The notes under the pieces were generated by a model that saw only the letters and a list, made by a program, of their open reading frames with translations, ran no database searches and was not told where the DNA came from. A stretch of DNA of 64,000 nucleotides, from NCBI GenBank assembly GCA_046542845.1, contig JBKHAN010000005.1, positions 1 through 64,000 on the forward strand, read 5' to 3'. Each line of letters begins with the position of its first letter. Position 1 is the stretch's first letter. Positions 49,695 through 59,809 of the stretch are shown one piece after another. A program made the translations under genes and the position numbers. Origin of the DNA: SKKC01 sp046542845 (GTDB lineage: Bacteria > Spirochaetota > Spirochaetia > DSM-27196 > SKKC01).

Positions 49695-51473
49695 CTAATG
49701 GATCCAGTAATGGTTCCCGCCGACCGTTACCCGTTGGCCGTCGACCGAGGCGTCGGGATGACTACCGGCAGGCGGGGCAAGCGTCATGACCATTGTAAGA
49801 CAGGGGCCGCATGCAATATCGATTGCCGTCACGGATTCATATGAGGTACCACGATACTGCACCCCGGGGTTCCGTGTGATTGTGTTTCCGCCATAGCGAT
49901 ATCGGGACGTTGTTACAGGGGGATTGGACGTGGCGGCGGATAGCAGCTGTACACGCATGGATGTACCGTCCGGGGCGCAAAGACGAAATCCTTTCTCGCA
50001 CTTCTCGTAGTCGTTGAACTCCGGTGTAACCAGACGATAGACCGCACCATTTCCGCTCTCCAGGGAAAGAACGAGTACAGCAGGACTGCCGGCACGACCG
50101 CTGTAGTCGACATGAAGAGCATGTACCAGGTCTTCAACACCAATGCAGCTCCCCGACGATCTGACATAGCCTCCATCTTCGCCTCGAAGCTCGACCTTCC
50201 GTATCAATCCGAGTGCGCGTGAGTCAAATTGCTCGGGTGTCGACGCCGGGCGCATCCCGGTTTGGGCTTCGTGAGACAACGTTCGTCCGGCACCTACTAT
50301 CCAGGGGACACCGAGACCGATCAGACGCAGCGAGTTCGTATCCGCTCCATTATGGCCGCGTCGTGGCGACGACTTGGCATTCAACACGGTGACGATATCC
50401 GTATCGTCGCAATATCTGTTGCGAAAGGACACAACACCTGAGTCCTGGAAATGATGCGAGAGGCCTATCGCGTAGCGCGGGTTCTCAGCCTCGATGGCAT
50501 CCGGCATAGAGAGGAGGCCCTGTGCAAGATGTTCGGAGAAGACTCCTGTGAGCTTCCGGGGAGCCAGATAGTCAAAAAACCACCTGTAGGCACCCCGCAA
50601 TTCGGGACGATCGTAGTGAATTGCATCGACTGCCAGAGATACATGCCCTACGTTCGGATTGTCATCAGAGAAGTCAGGTTTGATGCCGAGAGTCCCGGCT
50701 CCGGTTTCTATCGAGACGGTGTTGCGCAGCACCGCCGACAGACTACCTGTTGCGCGCGGCGCGCGGTCGCGGAGAACTGACTGACTGTTATATACATGTG
50801 ATAAAAAGCGTATTGCGGGGCCAGTGAAACTCCAACCATACATATGGTAGCCCATACTCTCGACATTCCAACCGTCGGTCTCGATATTCGCCGCAATGTG
50901 ATCGAAGATTCTATGCTGGCTCTCCCACAGCAAGGGGGTGAGAGCATTTCTGCTCTCGTGCGCACCGGTAACGGCCGCAGCGGCAATAATTGCACCGTAT
51001 CGCACCCCCATCCAGTTACTTGCAAGTGAGTTGTTGGACGCATACCCCATGCTGGCCGCAAGCGTATAGACGAGCGATTCGACATTGTCCGAGATAGATC
51101 GTATGACACGATCTGACCACTGGTCCCGACATAATTCCAGTGCCGCCGATACATCCCGGACGATTGCCGCCCGCGTGAGTCCTTTGGAATAACGGTCGCG
51201 AGCGACCTCGCTTTCAAGGAGGCTTACACAGTCGGCAGCGCAGGCACGCGCATATGCTTCATTCGTCTCGAAAAATGCACGGGTCGCGCAATAGCGGAGT
51301 CTCGCTCCGATTTGACCGACTGTGTGCTCGTTCTGCGAATCGTCCGGCGTTCGCTTGAGTAGTGATGATCCGGTGTCGACGAATTGCTCGTACCACTCCC
51401 TGAATGGCGATCGACCGAGGCGGCTCCTGACATGAGCCACGCTCCCACCCCCGACATGGAACGAGCCGGTCAT
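49695..51473 (-). CDS. Heparinase II/III-like polysaccharide lyase or related hydrolase
   Basis: The protein has 592 residues and no signal peptide. The first half is an alpha-helical toroid of the heparinase/alginate-lyase type, with ASNWMGVRYGAIIAAA and ESMGYHMYGWSFTGPAI, where Asn, Tyr and His residues fit the usual catalytic set. The second half is a beta-sandwich (GVVSFRNRYCDDTDIVTVLNAK as VSFRNRYCDDTDIV, then SSPRRGHNGADTNSLRLIGLG as RRGHNGADTNSLRL). AGGTGAT lies 2-3 nt before the ATG. As the last gene of the glycan operon it should cut oligosaccharides after uptake, probably uronate-containing ones. The precise lyase family and substrate are not clear. Confidence 0.65.
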   Translation of the reverse strand: MTGSFHVGGGSVAHVRSRLGRSPFREWYEQFVDTGSSLLKRTPDDSQNEHTVGQIGARLRYCATRAFFETNEAYARACAADCVSLLESEVARDRYSKGLTRAAIVRDVSAALELCRDQWSDRVIRSISDNVESLVYTLAASMGYASNNSLASNWMGVRYGAIIAAAAVTGAHESRNALTPLLWESQHRIFDHIAANIETDGWNVESMGYHMYGWSFTGPAIRFLSHVYNSQSVLRDRAPRATGSLSAVLRNTVSIETGAGTLGIKPDFSDDNPNVGHVSLAVDAIHYDRPELRGAYRWFFDYLAPRKLTGVFSEHLAQGLLSMPDAIEAENPRYAIGLSHHFQDSGVVSFRNRYCDDTDIVTVLNAKSSPRRGHNGADTNSLRLIGLGVPWIVGAGRTLSHEAQTGMRPASTPEQFDSRALGLIRKVELRGEDGGYVRSSGSCIGVEDLVHALHVDYSGRAGSPAVLVLSLESGNGAVYRLVTPEFNDYEKCEKGFRLCAPDGTSMRVQLLSAATSNPPVTTSRYRYGGNTITRNPGVQYRGTSYESVTAIDIACGPCLTMVMTLAPPAGSHPDASVDGQRVTVGGNHYWIH

Positions 51474-51530
51474 AGATCACCTGACGCTTTTTCAGTCTGC
51501 TTCATGGTACGTCCCTGTACACGCGCGAAA

Positions 51531-52562
51531 TCAATCGGCAATACCCGTACGTTCCAGACTCTCGGTGAACCATCGCTGCACGAAAAGGTACATTACGATG
51601 AGCGGAGCGACGACAACTACCCCAGCAGCCAGCGTTACCGGGTCAGCAACCATAGCATTGTCGGGTATAATGTCACGAACTGCCCAGGACAACTCGAACT
51701 CCATAACTCGCACCGCCAACGGTCTCAAGTCTCGGAAATAGAGACCGGAAAGGTACGTTTCGTTCCAATGCCAGACCATCGAAAACAGAAAAACGACGGC
51801 CATAGCGGGTTTGGCAAGAGGAAGCATGACGCGCCAGAACACGCGAAAAGGCGTTGCACCGTCAATTTCGGCGGCTTCTTCGAGCTCTTTTGGTAAGCTA
51901 CGAAAAAACTGCGAATAAATAATGACAAACAAAGCGCCTCGTATGCCGTGCCCGAAGAGAGCAGGAGCCACAAAGGCCAGAGGTGAGTCAAGTAAACCAA
52001 ACGAACGATACATCTGGTACTGAGGCATGACGAGCGCCTGCGGTGGGACGAGAAGTGTAATAATCAGCATTGCAAACAATACCGAGCGGCCCGGAAATTT
52101 CAGTCTGCCAAACGCATAACCGGCAACCGAGCAGGCCGCTACCTGTGCAATCGCAGGTGGAACACTGGTCTGCAGCGTCGCCCACAGTGACCCTTCGAAC
52201 AGGAACTCAAGTAAGCTTGCATCACCTCGACTCAGCAAGGCATCGGTCCCGCGAAAGTCGAAAATCGACAGCGTTCGGATAGCTGCGGCTACGTTTTCCC
52301 ATTGAGGTTCCGGCGGGATCCAGTTCACCGTTGGGTTGCGAATATCACCGATGGTCATGAGCATTTGGGTTACCATCTGGAAAAACGGGTAGAGGTAAAT
52401 GATCGCAATATTCGTCACGAGAAAAATCAACAGCCCCTTGCCTACAACACCATACTGATCGCGGCGTCCAAACAGCCATGTTCGTGCACGATAGCGCCAT
52501 GAGCGGAAATTCGAGGTTTTCCAGAAGTGACTGACCGAATCCTGTATTCTTGAAAATTTCAT
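51531..52562 (-). CDS. CUT1-type sugar ABC permease, MalG-like (second pair)
   Basis: The protein has 343 residues. The EAA coupling loop EAAEIDGATPFRVFWRVMLP is intact, and about six helices follow a cytoplasmic N-terminus of about 60 residues. An extra segment of about 70 residues after TM1 faces outside. It starts at 52562 (KFSRIQD), immediately after the partner's stop. It pairs with the permease at 52564. Confidence 0.9.
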   Translation of the reverse strand: MKFSRIQDSVSHFWKTSNFRSWRYRARTWLFGRRDQYGVVGKGLLIFLVTNIAIIYLYPFFQMVTQMLMTIGDIRNPTVNWIPPEPQWENVAAAIRTLSIFDFRGTDALLSRGDASLLEFLFEGSLWATLQTSVPPAIAQVAACSVAGYAFGRLKFPGRSVLFAMLIITLLVPPQALVMPQYQMYRSFGLLDSPLAFVAPALFGHGIRGALFVIIYSQFFRSLPKELEEAAEIDGATPFRVFWRVMLPLAKPAMAVVFLFSMVWHWNETYLSGLYFRDLRPLAVRVMEFELSWAVRDIIPDNAMVADPVTLAAGVVVVAPLIVMYLFVQRWFTESLERTGIAD

Positions 52563-52563
52563 T

Positions 52564-53466
52564 TCAACGTCCGCCCCTGTCGGTCTTTGGTAGTCGTTTA
52601 CGAAAAACGAAGAACGCAAGTCCAATCATGACACTCGTAAAAATGAAGTAAATCCACCCGACCGTCGCGGCGTAGCCGATTCCGGTACGCGCGCTCGTCA
52701 AATGCTCGCGGGTCAGTGCCAGTATGGGATTCCACGGCAATGTAAACTGGTCAACGATGGTGTAGACCACATTCAGCATAATAAACGGCACCAGAGACGG
52801 CAGCGTAATTTTCCAGAAGGTTTCCCACCCGCCCGCGCCATCGATTCGTGCGGCCTCGTACACCGTCGGTGAGACGGCAGAGTATCCGGCCAGAAGGATC
52901 AGGATCTGCACACCTGAGTACCACAGTATGATAGAGAACCGTTCCAGAACGCCGACCACAGCACCGGCGACATTCGCGGGCAGATTGTTTTCGACATAGA
53001 TGGTCAACTGCTCACTCCTGAGAAAGTCGAGCCCGCCGGCGGCTACATCGCCGGTTTCGAGAATCGACAGAATGACTCCACCGCCGGTAATTATCACCGG
53101 CAGGAAAAACACTGCCCGGTAACCGGCGCGACCCGGCAGCTTCCGACTTAACAGGTACGACACCAGAAGTGCGAATACAACAATAACAGGAATCATAAGC
53201 AGTGATTCCTGCAGAAAAATGATCATCGATGTCAGAAACTGAGGATCTTCACCAAATGCGTATCTGTAGTTCCCGAAACCGACAAAGGTCCAGTCGAGAT
53301 ATGGTCCTTCGGGTCCGACGGCCGAGAATATCTCATTAAACGTCATGAAAAACGAATACCCTAACGGATACGCATAAAAAATGATCAGCCCGGCAAGCCA
53401 CAGCGTTATAAACAGAAACCCTATCCTGCGTCGCCGCCGTTCGATACTGCCCCGGATACGTGCCAT
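52564..53466 (-). CDS. CUT1-type sugar ABC permease, MalF-like (second pair)
   Basis: The protein has 300 residues and six membrane helices; the coupling loop is EAARIDGAGGWETFWKITLP. A basic N-terminus (RIRGSIERRRRRIGF) sets the cytoplasmic side. The ATG overlaps the stop of the DUF5696-like gene (TGATG), linking translation. Confidence 0.9.
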   Translation of the reverse strand: MARIRGSIERRRRRIGFLFITLWLAGLIIFYAYPLGYSFFMTFNEIFSAVGPEGPYLDWTFVGFGNYRYAFGEDPQFLTSMIIFLQESLLMIPVIVVFALLVSYLLSRKLPGRAGYRAVFFLPVIITGGGVILSILETGDVAAGGLDFLRSEQLTIYVENNLPANVAGAVVGVLERFSIILWYSGVQILILLAGYSAVSPTVYEAARIDGAGGWETFWKITLPSLVPFIMLNVVYTIVDQFTLPWNPILALTREHLTSARTGIGYAATVGWIYFIFTSVMIGLAFFVFRKRLPKTDRGGR

Positions 53467-55808
53467 CAGAACGCCTCCTCGTGTGTAGCCCCTCTCGAGA
53501 GCACGTACGACAGCGGGTCAACCTCATGCCCCGCAATAGAAACGGGGGAGGAACCGTAGTTCACAATAATCTCAAGGCCGGATTCGAAAACGGTACGATG
53601 AACGTCACCGACGATGCGGTGATCTACGATACGTGACTCACCCGTTTCCTCGCGAATCGCCCTGATCTCTTCATAGCGTTGAATCATATCGTCGAGAATC
53701 AGGTCGAATTCTGTAGAAGGCAGTGTCAGCCGTTCCGCTGCCTCCGTGAGCCTGAGTTCGGCCGGACTCTCTGCGGTAATCAGAAAGCTCACGTTGGCGC
53801 CGTATTCAATTGCGCGAAGAAACTGCACTTCCGGTTCATCGAACAGGTTGTAATGTTGATTTGTGTAGGGTAGTAGACCATACAGAGCGATCTGAAAAAA
53901 CGGCACCTGTTCATCCATAATCTCCTGAAAACTGCCGCTCATCATATGGGGATACGCATCGAAGCGAAACGCTATTCCATCTGCCACCGGCAACATGTTC
54001 ATGTTGGGGTCAAGCAGATGAACCTCGACGCCCGATTCGCGTTGCTCCGAGACGATGTCGCGATAGAACGCTGCCATTGCCTCGCGGGAGCGTGACGAGC
54101 GGGGATTGTAGTCGGAACTTAGTTCCGAGCCAATGTAATCAAGGAGTACCCCGTCGACACCAAGACTCGAGAGACGCGCGGTATCCCGTCGCATGTGCTC
54201 TTCTGTAAGACGGGGGCCGAGACGATACACATCGGTGTCCTGTTCAATGAATACGGGCACGGGTTCGCGGAGAATATTGTGTATCGTGTCAGCCTGCCTC
54301 CGGTACCCTCCCCGCTGCCCGCCGGTCACGAAGTCTGCAGCTAATGTCAGACGATACCCATGTCCACGTACGCTGTCGGCAAGTTCTTCAAGTCCGGATG
54401 CGCCCCCCAGCTCGGAAGCGGGTGGCATCCTGTCCGGTAGCCCGCGCCACTCATGAATGCCCTCCCAGTTGCGAAACGTTACGTGCGCGTCTGAGACCCC
54501 TTCGGCCGACAGCCGATCGATGATTGTTCGGGCATCTTCAAATGTAGTCAGCGGGATGAACTGCGTTCCCAAGAACAGTTCATTTTCCGCGCCACCGAAT
54601 AGTGTAACCTCCAAAGGCACACCGGGCGTGCTCTGAGAGTGTACCCCGAGCGTATCTACGAAATAGTCCTGCAATCGATTCGCAAGATTCGCATAGGCTG
54701 CACGCTCATCATTCTGTACCGGGAAATATCGTATTTCACGTCGCACATCATTGGTACCCTCAGAGATCCGGGTAAAACCTCCGCCAAGCAGATCCTGTAC
54801 AACCCGATAGCGAAAACGGTGATCAAACCGAACGGTTGCAAAGTTGAAGCCGGTACGCAGTCCGGCGGGTACGCCGAGAATATCAGCACTTGAAGCCCCG
54901 TCGTGAATGACGCCGAGTAAACTGCCTCCGGTATGACTGATCCCGAAGGCCGGTACGCGTACCAGCGCCGCCTGCCGCACATCTCGAAAGACTGGCGCGC
55001 GAGCCGGATCGCCACCATATATGCGTCCGACGTACTGTTCCCGTATCCTCCGCGTCTCGTCGAACCGAATCAGCGCACCCGATCCGTCGGGAACCACCAG
55101 GTACCCATCCTCAAGTTCGCTTCGCGCAGCCCCGAGAAAGGGAAGCACGTGATAGCGCAGCAGTACCCGGCCATCTCCGTCCCCGACAAGTTCGGGGGGA
55201 ACAACCAGGCTGAAGTGATCCTGCCGTAGATGAAGCTCGTACCCGACGGTCACCCCCTCGTCGAGAAAATCGAAGACAAAACGAACTCCATCGTTCAGTT
55301 CATACGCACGCAGACTTACATCGCTTCGAAGCGAATTCGTCATGCGCAGGGAAACGTCCCGAAGTCCGGACGCGGTTTCAATGATTAGAGGGCTTTCGAT
55401 GTTTTCGCGCCATGTACCAGACGAGGTCTCGCGCTCGAGTGCCTGCTCGTCCGGCATGCTGGTCCACCGGTACCCGGATTCAAGAACCTCAATTTCTACG
55501 TGTCCGCTCTCGGAATCCGCGTACAGTGCGAGCACATCCGACCGTGCTACTTCCTGCATTCCATCGGTTTCCAGAGGCTCAAGCTCCGAATCCGGCCTAA
55601 AGGATTCTTCACCGACCTGGAGTTCTTCGGTAAAGCCATCTGACCGACTTGAATTCATTGAGCGCATCGTCAAAACGGTGGCCAGAGAAACCACGAGCAC
55701 AATGAACCACGGAACCGATGCTCGCACCTTGCGTTTTATCGCGGTGAGAGCGTTAGGGACGACACTTTTCTTTTGGGGTGGATCCCCGGATTCAGCGAAG
55801 TAGTCCAT
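53466..55808 (-). CDS. Large membrane-anchored DUF5696-like protein
   Basis: The protein has 780 residues. A single N-terminal membrane anchor (about 33-52) holds a large extracytoplasmic region. A beta-rich domain (about 80-330) precedes a barrel-like domain (about 400-700) that contains VSDAHVTFRNWEGIHEW, LTLAADFVTGGQRGGYRRQAD, LGVDGVLLDYIGSELSSDYNP and GIAFRFDAYPHMMSG. These resemble glycoside-hydrolase TIM barrels with Asp and Glu at strand ends. It fits, from memory, DUF5696 proteins found beside sugar importers in Paenibacillus. It could be a surface glycosidase or an extracellular partner of the second permease pair. No function is established. Confidence 0.6.
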   Translation of the reverse strand: MDYFAESGDPPQKKSVVPNALTAIKRKVRASVPWFIVLVVSLATVLTMRSMNSSRSDGFTEELQVGEESFRPDSELEPLETDGMQEVARSDVLALYADSESGHVEIEVLESGYRWTSMPDEQALERETSSGTWRENIESPLIIETASGLRDVSLRMTNSLRSDVSLRAYELNDGVRFVFDFLDEGVTVGYELHLRQDHFSLVVPPELVGDGDGRVLLRYHVLPFLGAARSELEDGYLVVPDGSGALIRFDETRRIREQYVGRIYGGDPARAPVFRDVRQAALVRVPAFGISHTGGSLLGVIHDGASSADILGVPAGLRTGFNFATVRFDHRFRYRVVQDLLGGGFTRISEGTNDVRREIRYFPVQNDERAAYANLANRLQDYFVDTLGVHSQSTPGVPLEVTLFGGAENELFLGTQFIPLTTFEDARTIIDRLSAEGVSDAHVTFRNWEGIHEWRGLPDRMPPASELGGASGLEELADSVRGHGYRLTLAADFVTGGQRGGYRRQADTIHNILREPVPVFIEQDTDVYRLGPRLTEEHMRRDTARLSSLGVDGVLLDYIGSELSSDYNPRSSRSREAMAAFYRDIVSEQRESGVEVHLLDPNMNMLPVADGIAFRFDAYPHMMSGSFQEIMDEQVPFFQIALYGLLPYTNQHYNLFDEPEVQFLRAIEYGANVSFLITAESPAELRLTEAAERLTLPSTEFDLILDDMIQRYEEIRAIREETGESRIVDHRIVGDVHRTVFESGLEIIVNYGSSPVSIAGHEVDPLSYVLSRGATHEEAF

Positions 55809-55818
55809 TCCGATACCT

Positions 55819-56457
55819 TTATATGAGCAGCGTCGCCTCGAGAAACACCTCGTAGAGAAAGTTCACAGACTGTATCGTGATCATTACGAGAGTGGCTCCG
55901 AAGAGTCCCATCATTGCCATTGTGAAAAATGTCCAGAGGATTACTGCGACCGTTTCGCCGACATCGTATTGATGAACGACCATGACGTGCACGAAAACCA
56001 GATACGCAGACCACCCGACTGCCACCGATCGAAAGAATCCATAGATAGCGACTTCTTCGAGAGTCAGTGCGTGCGAAAGGACTGCTATGACCGGGAACAG
56101 ATAAATGAGCGGTGTCATTGCGTAAGCAGCAGAGACAAACACGTCCTGCAGTCGCCCCTGCCCGTGGGTGATAGAGCTGACAAGGTAGTTGGCCGTAACC
56201 CATATGAAGAACGGACCAAAGACGTATAGAACCAGCTGAGTCGGCGTCGTGTTTCGTAAACCAAGAAGGTTAAACTGGAAATTCGTAACTCCGATGTCAA
56301 AAACCATGACCGCATACAGAATGAGAAGTATCAGGCTCGCAGACAGCACCGAACCGCGCTGCCGGTACCGCAACTCGTACATTGAATCGAGTGGGTGCCG
56401 AAACAGTCGAACGGTAAATATGAGCTGCCGCACCAGCGGGTGTCGACTCAGGTTCAC
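55819..56457 (-). CDS. YIP1-family membrane protein
   Basis: The protein has 212 residues, starts at a GTG (56457) that overlaps the preceding stop, and has GGGAGG 7 nt upstream. Five membrane helices include AYAMTPLIYLFPVIAV and a preceding FVSAAYA, as in bacterial YIP1 (PF04893) proteins. YIP1 proteins next to DUF5696 and CUT1 transporters are a repeated association, but their job is unknown. A longer upstream frame exists, but it overlaps the NHL gene. Confidence 0.7.
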   Translation of the reverse strand: MNLSRHPLVRQLIFTVRLFRHPLDSMYELRYRQRGSVLSASLILLILYAVMVFDIGVTNFQFNLLGLRNTTPTQLVLYVFGPFFIWVTANYLVSSITHGQGRLQDVFVSAAYAMTPLIYLFPVIAVLSHALTLEEVAIYGFFRSVAVGWSAYLVFVHVMVVHQYDVGETVAVILWTFFTMAMMGLFGATLVMITIQSVNFLYEVFLEATLLI

Positions 56458-57917
56458 GTGTAGTCCTCCCTGATCGCAGAACCGTTCCGTGCAGTGCTTG
56501 TTTTGCGCGAACGGGCGCCCCCGCGAATTATGAAGGCGAAGAGCAGGACCGTAATGCTGCTTGCAATGACACCGAAGTACTGCTGTACCCACAATAGTCG
56601 AATTTGAAACCAGGCGAGAGAGAATCGTTCCTGGTCCAAAGCGCGACGAAAAAACAACGCCGCGTTGTCATAGTCTTCTTCGTTGTAGTATGCCATCCCG
56701 ATTCCCTGGTAGGCTCGTTGGAAGTTCACGTTCATATCCAGCACTGAACGCCACAAAGGCGCGGCTTCGCCGTGGCGACCGTCGGACATCAGGTCGGTGG
56801 CGGCCTTTACCGCCTCGGCAAAACGGGTAGGTCTCAGAATGTGCACGTTTCCCTCGGTCCGATCCACAACATAAAGGTTCCCGTTATCATCTACTTCAAT
56901 TCCGACCGGGTTCTCGTATAAGCCCTGCACGGTTCCTCCGGTATCGTTCAAGCTACCGAAGGCGAACGTGAGCTCTCCATTATTATCGTACATGTATATG
57001 ACCCCGGAACGCACATCGATTGCGTAGATGTTGCCGTCCGCATCGATCGCGATATCTCCAAGAACGAGCGGTCCTTCGCCGAGCGCAGGAAAATCCTGGC
57101 GATCGAATAGATCAAGAGCTGCTGTGTTAAATTTTCTGATCTGCCCGGACTCTGCGGCCGAGGTAACCATATAGATCAGGCGATCTGAACCAACGGCCAC
57201 GTTCGTGGGAGACGGAGAGAGACGGGTAACAAGCTGCTGTAATTGTGCCTCGGTAAAAAACAGTCGCTGCACGCGCTGTATCGGATTCAACTGCACGCGA
57301 TTCGCGCCAAAAAAACCCTGAAAACGACCGTCGGGGGAAAGAACGAGCATACCTTCGTTGCCGCCCTGAAGCACGACAAAGTAGAAACCCCGGGCATCGC
57401 GGCTGACCTTCGCCGGTCTGAAATTGATCTCGGCGATCCGCGGATCGTCGGGCTTTCCAATTGAGGACCTGTATGTACCGTCCGGTTCAAAAATTGCGAT
57501 GCGGCCATTTCGCGTGTCGGCGACATACATAGTGCCATCGGATGCGACATGCACGCCGGTTGGACGATTCAGCTCGTACCGCTCGCCGCGAGTACCATCG
57601 ATGACCAGATTGACAACTCCCTCGCTGTCGGTACGGACAATCCGGTCGTTGCCGGTATCCACAATCACAACGTTTCCGTTCCCGTCAACCGCAATGTCGC
57701 TCGGGTCGTCAAGCGAAAGAAATGTCCTTTCTCCGTCCACTTCGTACACAAGACTGCTGCCGAAGACCTCGACGGGAACAAAAGCTGCCTGCGACTCGAC
57801 AAAACTCTCAAGCGGCTCGTCGTATATGTACGTCTGATACGCGACCTGTTCACGCGCTGTGACAGACACCACCGTATACGTGAAGACGATCAGTCCCGCG
57901 TACATAAAACGTTTCAT
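56454..57917 (-). CDS. NHL-repeat/TPR membrane protein
   Basis: The protein has 487 residues. A signal or anchor helix (about 3-20) is followed by about five NHL repeats (DPSDIAVDGNGNVVIVDTGN, RPTGVHVASDGTMYVADTRN, LGDIAIDADGNIYAIDVRSG, NPVGIEVDDNGNLYVVDRTE), forming a beta-propeller outside the membrane. TPR-like helices (about 380-450) and a C-terminal membrane helix (about 455-475) follow. Start 57917 (KRFMYAG) overlaps the MalG-like permease stop. The layout suggests binding of an extracellular ligand or partner protein, linked to the glycan transporter. Confidence 0.8.
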   Translation of the reverse strand: MKRFMYAGLIVFTYTVVSVTAREQVAYQTYIYDEPLESFVESQAAFVPVEVFGSSLVYEVDGERTFLSLDDPSDIAVDGNGNVVIVDTGNDRIVRTDSEGVVNLVIDGTRGERYELNRPTGVHVASDGTMYVADTRNGRIAIFEPDGTYRSSIGKPDDPRIAEINFRPAKVSRDARGFYFVVLQGGNEGMLVLSPDGRFQGFFGANRVQLNPIQRVQRLFFTEAQLQQLVTRLSPSPTNVAVGSDRLIYMVTSAAESGQIRKFNTAALDLFDRQDFPALGEGPLVLGDIAIDADGNIYAIDVRSGVIYMYDNNGELTFAFGSLNDTGGTVQGLYENPVGIEVDDNGNLYVVDRTEGNVHILRPTRFAEAVKAATDLMSDGRHGEAAPLWRSVLDMNVNFQRAYQGIGMAYYNEEDYDNAALFFRRALDQERFSLAWFQIRLLWVQQYFGVIASSITVLLFAFIIRGGARSRKTSTARNGSAIREDYT

Positions 57918-58855
57918 CACTTGATCCCCGAGTTCACGAGAGTGCTGACCATGCTTTTCTTCAGAGCAACGAATATCAGAAAATTCGGAACAAACATAAT
58001 GAACCCTGCTGCTGCAGCAGCTCCGGCGCGCGCAATCTGTGTCGCCTGCCCGGCTCGTGCCTGGCCGGGCAGCGATGCCATAATCTCGGCACCACCTCCC
58101 GCAGTAACCTGGGAATGAAGACTGGACACAAAGTATGGCAGCGTTCTCATCGCCTCGTCGGTCATGTAGTACTGGCTGGTACTCTGGTCGGTCCACACAG
58201 CCTGAAACGCGAGTATCCCAGCGGTTGCGATCGCGGGGAGAACGAGCGGCATGACGATCTTCGCGTATACTGTCCAGTCGGTAGCTCCGTCGATCTGTGC
58301 GGACTCAATCAGACTCGTTGGGACCTGATCCATAAATTGCTTGATAAGAAAGACACCGACAGGCAGCGCCACCTGTGGGAGCAGATGCCCCAGATAGGAA
58401 TTCATTACACCAATCCGACTGACCACAAGATACCGTGTTATCTGCACCGCTTGAGGAGCGAACATAAGCGCAACGATAATTGCGCCAAACAAAAAATCCT
58501 TCCCCGGAAACCGAAGCTTGGACATCGCGAACGCAGCCATTGATCCGATCGTCATAGAGATTCCTACGGCCCCGACCGTCACGATCGCGCTATTGAGTAT
58601 GAAACGTGATATCGGTACGACAGATAGTCGAACGGCAAAAAACAAGTCCCGAAAATTATCAAGCGTCGGTTCCCGCACGAGAAACCGCGGTGGAAACAGA
58701 AACAGTTCCTGCACCGGTTTGAAGGAGTGATTGAGAATGAACAAGAGTGGCAAAACCATTACCAGGGACACTGCGGAGAGAAAGAAAATGTTCACCGTAT
58801 CGGCGATGCGGCTGCCGTGGGCGACGGTTTTGTTTTTCCTGTGTTTTCCTGCCAT
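57917..58855 (-). CDS. CUT1-type sugar ABC permease, MalG-like (first pair)
   Basis: The protein has 312 residues, six membrane helices and coupling loop ESAQIDGATDWTVYAKIVMP. The start at 58855 is set by MAGKHRKNKT, a basic N-terminus before TM1. It pairs with the MalF-like permease that precedes it by 14 nt. Confidence 0.9.
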   Translation of the reverse strand: MAGKHRKNKTVAHGSRIADTVNIFFLSAVSLVMVLPLLFILNHSFKPVQELFLFPPRFLVREPTLDNFRDLFFAVRLSVVPISRFILNSAIVTVGAVGISMTIGSMAAFAMSKLRFPGKDFLFGAIIVALMFAPQAVQITRYLVVSRIGVMNSYLGHLLPQVALPVGVFLIKQFMDQVPTSLIESAQIDGATDWTVYAKIVMPLVLPAIATAGILAFQAVWTDQSTSQYYMTDEAMRTLPYFVSSLHSQVTAGGGAEIMASLPGQARAGQATQIARAGAAAAAGFIMFVPNFLIFVALKKSMVSTLVNSGIK

Positions 58856-58869
58856 AGCGTATTCGCTCC

Positions 58870-59805
58870 CTATTCGTCGCTCGATGCGAACAAACGGAAT
58901 GCCACTCTGTTTGCCAGAAACATTATTACCAGCAGTACGAACGAAAGTGCGGTCGCGTATCCCATTTCCATTCGGATAAACCCGTAATCGTTCATATGAT
59001 TCTCGATCAACTGTCCGGCGTATTCCGGCGTTGGATTTCGTCCGCTCAGCTGCACCCCTATACCACCTCCCCGCAAGGTCGTGACAATGGCCATAACGGC
59101 TGCGAACAAGAGCTGTGGTTTCATTGCCGGCAATGTGATGTACCAGAGTTCCTGCAACCGTGACCGTATCCCGTCGAGTCGGGCAGCTTCGTAGAGCTGT
59201 TGGTCTACATTGTACATGCCGGCGAGGATGGCCAGAAAACCTACCCCCATGCGGCTCCACATGCTTACAAAAATCATGATGGGCATCAGATACTCCGGAC
59301 TCTGCACCCACGCCTGCGGCTCGGTTATGACTCCAAGATTGATGAGGAAATTGTTCAGGTATCCCAGGCGGTCAGGGCTGAAAAAGACCGTCCATACGAT
59401 ACTTGTCAACACAGGCCCGACGATGGAGGGAAGATAAAACGCGATCATGTAATAGCCCCGCATGCGCCTCGGTGCATAACTGATCGCCCACGCCGCGGTT
59501 ATCGATAGAATAAACCCACCGACCCCCACCGCAGTGGCGAAAATGAAGGTATTCGGAAAAACGTGACGAAGAAAAATGATATCCTGTGTAAAGAGTATCC
59601 GCAGATTCCGCCAGCCGACCCATTGGGGAAACTGAAGCGCATTAAAATCGGTAAATGCGAGCACCCCTGCAAGAAGGACCGGTCCAACGATGAAGACGAC
59701 GAACGCTGCTGTAAACGGCAGGATAAAAAGATACGCCGTTCGATGCTCAGACAAGGTTTGCAGCAGCCGCTGTCCGGCACGCGGTGGTGTCAGGGTTGTT
59801 GACAT
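58870..59805 (-). CDS. CUT1-type sugar ABC permease, MalF-like (first pair)
   Basis: The protein has 311 residues, with coupling loop EAARLDGIRSRLQELWYITLP and six helices. The start at 59805 (STTLTPPRAG) is chosen over a longer frame that enters the binding-protein gene. It lies 4 nt after the binding-protein stop. Confidence 0.9.
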   Translation of the reverse strand: MSTTLTPPRAGQRLLQTLSEHRTAYLFILPFTAAFVVFIVGPVLLAGVLAFTDFNALQFPQWVGWRNLRILFTQDIIFLRHVFPNTFIFATAVGVGGFILSITAAWAISYAPRRMRGYYMIAFYLPSIVGPVLTSIVWTVFFSPDRLGYLNNFLINLGVITEPQAWVQSPEYLMPIMIFVSMWSRMGVGFLAILAGMYNVDQQLYEAARLDGIRSRLQELWYITLPAMKPQLLFAAVMAIVTTLRGGGIGVQLSGRNPTPEYAGQLIENHMNDYGFIRMEMGYATALSFVLLVIMFLANRVAFRLFASSDE

Positions 59806-59809
59806 CGGA

